Of a stretch of 64,000 bases of DNA, positions 59,976-64,000 are shown piece after piece. Positions within the stretch are counted from its first letter, which is position 1, and every line of letters begins with the position of its first letter. This DNA is from Nitrosospira sp. Nsp11 (lineage in GTDB: Bacteria > Pseudomonadota > Gammaproteobacteria > Burkholderiales > Nitrosomonadaceae), in assembly GCF_900142705.1 (NCBI RefSeq), contig NZ_FRBV01000001.1, positions 62,001-126,000 on the forward strand, written 5' to 3'. Made by a program: the position numbers and the translations under genes. Under the pieces are notes generated by a model. It saw only the letters and a program-made list of their open reading frames with translations, searched no databases and was not told where the DNA came from.

Positions 59976-60749
59976 ATGAACGAAATCGTGGCCGCTTTCA
60001 ACGAATATTTTGAAATTATTCACGCCGATTCTCCGGAATTGCTACGTGATGTATTTCGCCTGCGCTATCAGGTTTTATGTATCGAACAGCGCCTACCCGG
60101 ATTTGACGTGTCCTGTTATCCGGAAGGGTACGAACGCGACAGCTATGATGACCATTCATCTCATATTCTTCTACAGCACCGTTCCTCTGGTGATTATGTA
60201 GGAACAGCACGTCTGATATTGCCCGATCCGGTGAATGCGGAAAAACCATTTCCCATCGAGCAGCATACCCGATTTGATCCGGCACTTATTGATGTCGATG
60301 CGTTACCGCGACGTAATACAGCCGAAATATCGCGCCTGCTTATCGTGCGACGGCTTCGCCAACGCAGAGGTGACAGCGAAAAAAAACCTCAAAGAGAGCT
60401 TGTTGAAGGGAATAAGCGGCGCTTTCCTCATCCCATCCTGGCGCTTGTTGTTGGCATCATACAAATGTCCGCTCAACACAATATCACACACTGTCTTTCG
60501 GTAATGGATCCTTCATTGAACAGATTGTTAGCTCCCTATGGACTGCAGTTTGATGCCATCGGACCATTAGCGGACTATCACGGCCCACGTCGACCCTACA
60601 TCATTGACTTGATCAAAATGCTGGAAACCATTTATGTAAACAATAGCGAGGTATGGGAATTGATTACGAATCACGGCAGCGTCCGGCTAGGGCCTCTAAA
60701 GCATACCTGCGAAATATCATCGCTGGAGATATCAATAGCGAGACTTTAG
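59976..60749 (+). CDS. PEP-CTERM/exosortase-associated acyltransferase
   Basis: A 257-residue protein of the exosortase-system-associated acyltransferase group, related to LuxI-type acyl-homoserine-lactone synthases. It has DVFRLRYQVLCIEQ near the N-terminus (Arg/acidic pattern), a central DYVGTARLILPDP and NTAEISRLLIVRR, and a C-terminal ALVVGIIQMSAQHNITHCLSVMDPSLNRLL. Known members occur with PEP-CTERM exopolysaccharide systems. No exosortase gene is in the window. It could make a diffusible acyl signal or modify a surface molecule; the product is unknown. Confidence 0.82.
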   Translation: MNEIVAAFNEYFEIIHADSPELLRDVFRLRYQVLCIEQRLPGFDVSCYPEGYERDSYDDHSSHILLQHRSSGDYVGTARLILPDPVNAEKPFPIEQHTRFDPALIDVDALPRRNTAEISRLLIVRRLRQRRGDSEKKPQRELVEGNKRRFPHPILALVVGIIQMSAQHNITHCLSVMDPSLNRLLAPYGLQFDAIGPLADYHGPRRPYIIDLIKMLETIYVNNSEVWELITNHGSVRLGPLKHTCEISSLEISIARL

Positions 60750-60913
60750 AGTAGAGATGTAGAGATCACTCACTTAGAAGTCAATCACTTCTATCACAAC
60801 CAGGTGCGTTCTCAATTGCGCCCACTCTTTCATTCTGCCAGCTATCTCAACGGCGGGGTTTCAGCCCGGCTGAGGTGCACGATGGCATGAATGACAGATT
60901 AATAATTTAAACC

Positions 60914-61363
60914 GTGACAATTAAAAAAAATACCGGTCGCCTTATCCTGCTTTTATATCTGCTGCTCAGCATGCTGTGCACTATAAGCATTGCTCGGGCA
61001 ACGGATCACTATGAGATCGTGACTCACCCCGGAGTTAGCGAGAAAACGATTACCAGGAGCACCCTACGCGCCATCTTTGGAATGCGCCTCCATGAGTGGC
61101 CGGACGGCACGGCCATACGGATATTCGTAATGCCAGACGACACGCCTCTACACGCCACTTTTGCTAAAGAGGCACTGAATGTCTTTCCCTACCAGCTTCG
61201 CGCCGCCTGGGATCGATTGGTGTTTTCGGGAACCGGTCAAGCCCCCAATACAGTAAGTTCTCCTCAGGAAATGCTTGCCAAGGTCGCCAGCACGCCTGGA
61301 GCAATTGGTTATTTAACTAAGTCCAGGATGGACGGTAGTGTCAATGTACTCCATATCAAATAG
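60914..61363 (+). CDS. PstS-like periplasmic phosphate-binding-type protein
   Basis: A 149-residue exported protein. It starts at GTG, with a signal peptide (about residues 1-29, LILLLYLLLSMLCTISIARA) and a mature part resembling one lobe of PstS-type binding proteins: YEIVTHPGVSEKTITRSTLRAIFGMRL, AFAKEALNVFPY and GAIGYLTKSRMDGSVNVL. It is shorter than PstS and does not bring transport genes. It overlaps the porin gene and probably works with the downstream sensor. Confidence 0.75.
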   Translation: MTIKKNTGRLILLLYLLLSMLCTISIARATDHYEIVTHPGVSEKTITRSTLRAIFGMRLHEWPDGTAIRIFVMPDDTPLHATFAKEALNVFPYQLRAAWDRLVFSGTGQAPNTVSSPQEMLAKVASTPGAIGYLTKSRMDGSVNVLHIK

Positions 61364-62570
61364 CCACTCTCACAACCGTTTCCTGATGGCTATCAGGCTC
61401 GCTGTCGTGCCGTGCATGCTGTGGGGCTATGCTGTGCAAGCTGAAAAGTTGCCGCAAAATCTGCAAATACATGGCTTTGCAAGCCAGAGCTGGTTGAAGA
61501 GCTCCGGCAACAACAACGTTTTCGGAAAAAGCGCTTCTGATGACGGCAGCTTTGACTTCAGGGAGTTGGGATTAAACGCTTCGATGAGGCCACTACCCAA
61601 GCTGCAGTTTTCGGCACAGATGCTGTCGCGCTGGGCGGGCAAAGGCAGCCCCGGCAATATCCGGCTGGATTACGGTTTTCTCGATTACACGATGTTCTCC
61701 GGCGAGAGCAATCAACTGGGAATACGCCTGGGCAGGATGAAAAACCCAATCGGCTTCTATAACGATACCCGCGACGTACCCTTCACGCGGCCAAGCATAC
61801 TGCTGCCACAATCCATTTATTTCGACCGCACGCGGAAGCTGGCATTAGCCGCAGATGGCGCACATCTATATGGCGAACAACGCTCTGATATCGGAAACAT
61901 TTCATTTCAGCTAGGGGTGGCACGCCCATTGGTCAGAGGTGCGGAAGCAGAGGTAGCCTTGTTGGGTTCGGATAGATCCGGCAGATTCGTGTCGGAAATG
62001 TCTTATATCGGCCGTGTCGTTTATGAGCTCGACGAAGGTAGATTTCGCTTAGCATTCAGTGGATCGCAACTCAATATAGGATATAGCCCGACAGTAAGTG
62101 ATCCAATTCAAGCCGGTTCTATCCGCTTTACGCCGCTCGTTTTCTCGGCTCAATATAATGCCGAGCGTTGGAGCCTCACTTCCGAATATGCTCTACGCCA
62201 TTTCGAATACAAGAACTTCGGTGTAGCGCCACTCGCATTGGATTTCTACGGGGAAAGCTATTACTTCCAAGGTGCGTATCGTTTTACTCCTGAATGGGAG
62301 GCCGTGGTTCGATACGACGTGCTTTATACCGACAGAAACGATCGTAGTGGAAGCAAATGGGCTGCGGCTTCCGGACGTCCTGCACATAACCGCTTCGCCA
62401 AGGATATAACAGTTGGCCTGCGCTGGAATGTCACGCCCGAGTTCATGCTGCGCGCCGAATATCATCGGGTCAACGGTACGGGCTGGCTCTCCACCCTTGA
62501 CAATCCTGTGCCTGGCGATCTGTCCCAGAACTGGAATCTCTTCTCAATCCTCGGTTCCTATAGGTTCTAG
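61344..62570 (+). CDS. Outer-membrane porin-like beta-barrel protein
   Basis: The start is ambiguous: ATG at 61344 (used here) overlaps the previous gene, or ATG at 61386, which gives MAIRLAVVPCMLWGYAVQAEKL, a cleaner signal peptide. The mature protein is a Tyr/Gly/Arg-rich beta barrel of about 380 residues with repeated amphipathic strands and a final aromatic residue (SYRF), the outer-membrane sorting signal. It resembles OprO/OprP-type or general porins without conserved lysine ladders that I can verify. Confidence 0.78.
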   Translation: MYSISNSHSHNRFLMAIRLAVVPCMLWGYAVQAEKLPQNLQIHGFASQSWLKSSGNNNVFGKSASDDGSFDFRELGLNASMRPLPKLQFSAQMLSRWAGKGSPGNIRLDYGFLDYTMFSGESNQLGIRLGRMKNPIGFYNDTRDVPFTRPSILLPQSIYFDRTRKLALAADGAHLYGEQRSDIGNISFQLGVARPLVRGAEAEVALLGSDRSGRFVSEMSYIGRVVYELDEGRFRLAFSGSQLNIGYSPTVSDPIQAGSIRFTPLVFSAQYNAERWSLTSEYALRHFEYKNFGVAPLALDFYGESYYFQGAYRFTPEWEAVVRYDVLYTDRNDRSGSKWAAASGRPAHNRFAKDITVGLRWNVTPEFMLRAEYHRVNGTGWLSTLDNPVPGDLSQNWNLFSILGSYRF

Positions 62571-62580
62571 CGATAGCTTG

Positions 62581-64000
62581 ATGGAGCATAATTTCCACAT
62601 GAACAAGGCTCAGCCCGACGGCACGGCACGCTCCGCGCCGCCTGGATTTCTGAGCCTGAAATGGAAAGTTCTGCTGCTGAGCAGCTTGATATTAGTCTTT
62701 ATCGTAGTTTCGTTCACTGGAATCACTTATTTGAGCCTGATGAGCGATTTTGAGTCTCAAAGGCGCGCGCAGCACAAGCGTTATGCCAGTGAAGTTGAAG
62801 GTTTGATAGATCAGATCTCGAAAGATCTGCATCAGCTTGCTGAATTGCTTCCTTTCCTGGAAGGAATGGGACCAGACCTGCTGGCGGCCAATGGAAAAAA
62901 TATCTCCGAAACATTCGATCCATATTGGGCATCATTGCAGCTTAATAAGGGTATCGAACTGATACGTTTTTATGATAACTCCAATCAGTTATTGGCAAGC
63001 TGGGGTATTCCGGAATCCGACACTCATGAAGGCGTAATGCTGAACTGGATTCGTGAAGTGAATGTGCGAGAACAGCCTATCAGTTCTCTGAACTGCCAGA
63101 AAGAATGCACTCAGTTCATGGCGGTCCCTCTGCTGGTAGAGGGCAAGAGTGTTGGCGTTGTCATCATCGGCGCGCCTCTGATCGACGCCGTCTTGGGATT
63201 CAAGGATATTTCCGGCGCTGATATCAGCTTGCTTACCAGTGAGCACGACAGTGACAGGAAGAGCACCGAGATGATAATTCCCCACTGGAATGTCCGAATC
63301 GCCGCACATAGCAAAGAAATGAATACGGCAATTCTCATTAAAGTCGCAGAGCAGTATCCCGACTTTAGCCACCTGGAAAATGGTATTCAGATTTCCTGGG
63401 ATAACCAATATCTGCAGGTCAAATCGCTTTCCGTGAGCAAAATAGATGAGCACGATAAGGCACAGTTTATAGTCATCACCGATATCACCTCCACCATGCG
63501 TACCATCCAAAGTTCGACACGGCAGAGCATAATCATCGGGGCGGTGGGGCTTATGCTTTCCGAGCTGTTATTATTTTTCATTCTTAGCAGGCCATTGTCG
63601 CGGCTCAAGCATATCGCCTTCACATTGCCGCTTCTTGCGCGGAGCAGCTTCAAGAATTTCCGGGCGGAGCTTCATACCGATGGGCAGAAACTATGGTTGA
63701 AAGATGAAATTGGCATGCTTGACGAAACAGCCGTGGCCCTATCCTATCAACTGGAGAAACTTGAAGACCAAGTCGCCGATCGGACTCAGATTTTGGCGAG
63801 AAAAATGAATGAATTAAGCAAAGAGCGTGATTTCATCACAAATCTGCTCGACATCGCGCAAGTCATCGTAATGACGCAAAACGCCAGTGGTGAAATTCTC
63901 ACACTCAATGCTTACGGCGAAACGCTTATCCAATATACAGAAAAGGAACTGCAGGGAACACCGTTCGTCAATCTTCTCACGCCTGATGGAGATATGCGCG
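62581..64000 (+). CDS. Membrane sensor protein, PAS domain, C-terminus outside window
   Basis: An uninterrupted frame from ATG at 62581 to the window end (473 codons). It has a first membrane segment (about residues 28-48, WKVLLLSSLILVFIVVSFTG), a periplasmic sensor region (about 50-315), a second membrane segment (about 318-337, IIIGAVGLMLSELLLFFIL), a HAMP-like linker, a coiled coil (DQVADRTQILARK) and the start of a PAS domain (RDFITNLLDIAQVIVMT). The output domain, histidine kinase or GGDEF/EAL, lies beyond the edge. It forms a locus with the PstS-like and porin genes. A second ATG is at codon 7. Confidence 0.85.
   Translation, partial: MEHNFHMNKAQPDGTARSAPPGFLSLKWKVLLLSSLILVFIVVSFTGITYLSLMSDFESQRRAQHKRYASEVEGLIDQISKDLHQLAELLPFLEGMGPDLLAANGKNISETFDPYWASLQLNKGIELIRFYDNSNQLLASWGIPESDTHEGVMLNWIREVNVREQPISSLNCQKECTQFMAVPLLVEGKSVGVVIIGAPLIDAVLGFKDISGADISLLTSEHDSDRKSTEMIIPHWNVRIAAHSKEMNTAILIKVAEQYPDFSHLENGIQISWDNQYLQVKSLSVSKIDEHDKAQFIVITDITSTMRTIQSSTRQSIIIGAVGLMLSELLLFFILSRPLSRLKHIAFTLPLLARSSFKNFRAELHTDGQKLWLKDEIGMLDETAVALSYQLEKLEDQVADRTQILARKMNELSKERDFITNLLDIAQVIVMTQNASGEILTLNAYGETLIQYTEKELQGTPFVNLLTPDGDMR

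Noticed and set aside
1..64000. CRISPR array or insertion sequences
   Set aside because: No regularly spaced direct repeats with unique spacers, and no transposase with terminal inverted repeats, were found. The repeat arrays present are coding repeats, iterons or operators.

Overview
The window is a bacterial chromosome segment carrying most of a tailed-phage prophage (position 1 to about 39,298) joined to ordinary chromosome (about 39,299 to 64,000). The host looks like a betaproteobacterium. It has priB inside an rnr-rlmB-rpsF-priB-rpsR-rplI-dnaB cluster, and a PEP-CTERM/exosortase-type acyltransferase of the kind found in Nitrosospira-like ammonia oxidisers. The genus is my inference, not a proven call.

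Prophage layout. The prophage is an HK97-fold siphovirus. From a divergent control region at about 30.5 kb, one long leftward series runs: Cro-like regulator, ribbon-helix-helix protein, CII-like regulator, VapE-type primase/helicase, an iteron/Z-DNA array, small genes, a Q-like gene, a lipoprotein, HNH nuclease, terminase small and large subunits, portal, ClpP-type protease, major capsid, connector and tail-completion genes, tail tube, tail chaperones G and GT joined by a -1 frameshift site, tape measure, tail tip and fibre genes (one with a polysaccharide-deacetylase-like domain), a lysis cassette with nested Rz/Rz1, and a Dam-like methylase. A HEPN-like gene is inserted on the opposite strand near the left edge. 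Rightward from the control region come a CI-like repressor without a protease domain, two small genes, a coiled-coil membrane protein and a hicAB toxin-antitoxin pair (hicAB on the minus strand). A second repressor-type promoter at 33.0 kb then drives ParB-like protein, dNMP kinase, membrane protein, helix-turn-helix protein, ASCH-like protein, DUF4224 protein and tyrosine integrase. The integrase ends about 100 bp from a complete tRNA-Arg(ACG) gene, the probable attachment site. The other prophage end is not in the window.

Most unusual signals: (a) a perfect 16-bp palindrome, GTGCAGACGTCTGCAC, present four times exactly and once with one mismatch, only inside the prophage and in different reading frames, once within the parB-like gene, reminiscent of parS sites; (b) an array of twelve 9-bp iterons in both orientations around a 53-bp perfect alternating purine-pyrimidine tract next to the helicase gene; (c) two operator clusters 2.5 kb apart on either side of the repressor, arranged like lambda OL and OR, with accessory genes in the position of rexAB.

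Host part: tRNA-Arg; a DsrE-like gene; a leftward operon of GH2 glycosidase, galT, galK and a zinc alcohol dehydrogenase; a remnant of a type I restriction gene; tRNA-Ser(GCU); lysC; a small helix-turn-helix gene; a radical SAM gene divergent from queD; bcp; a PIN-PhoH gene; the dnaB-to-rnr cluster; tRNA-Leu(CAG); a 1.3-kb stretch without convincing genes; an exosortase-type acyltransferase; and a three-gene locus of PstS-like protein, porin and a membrane sensor that runs off the right edge.
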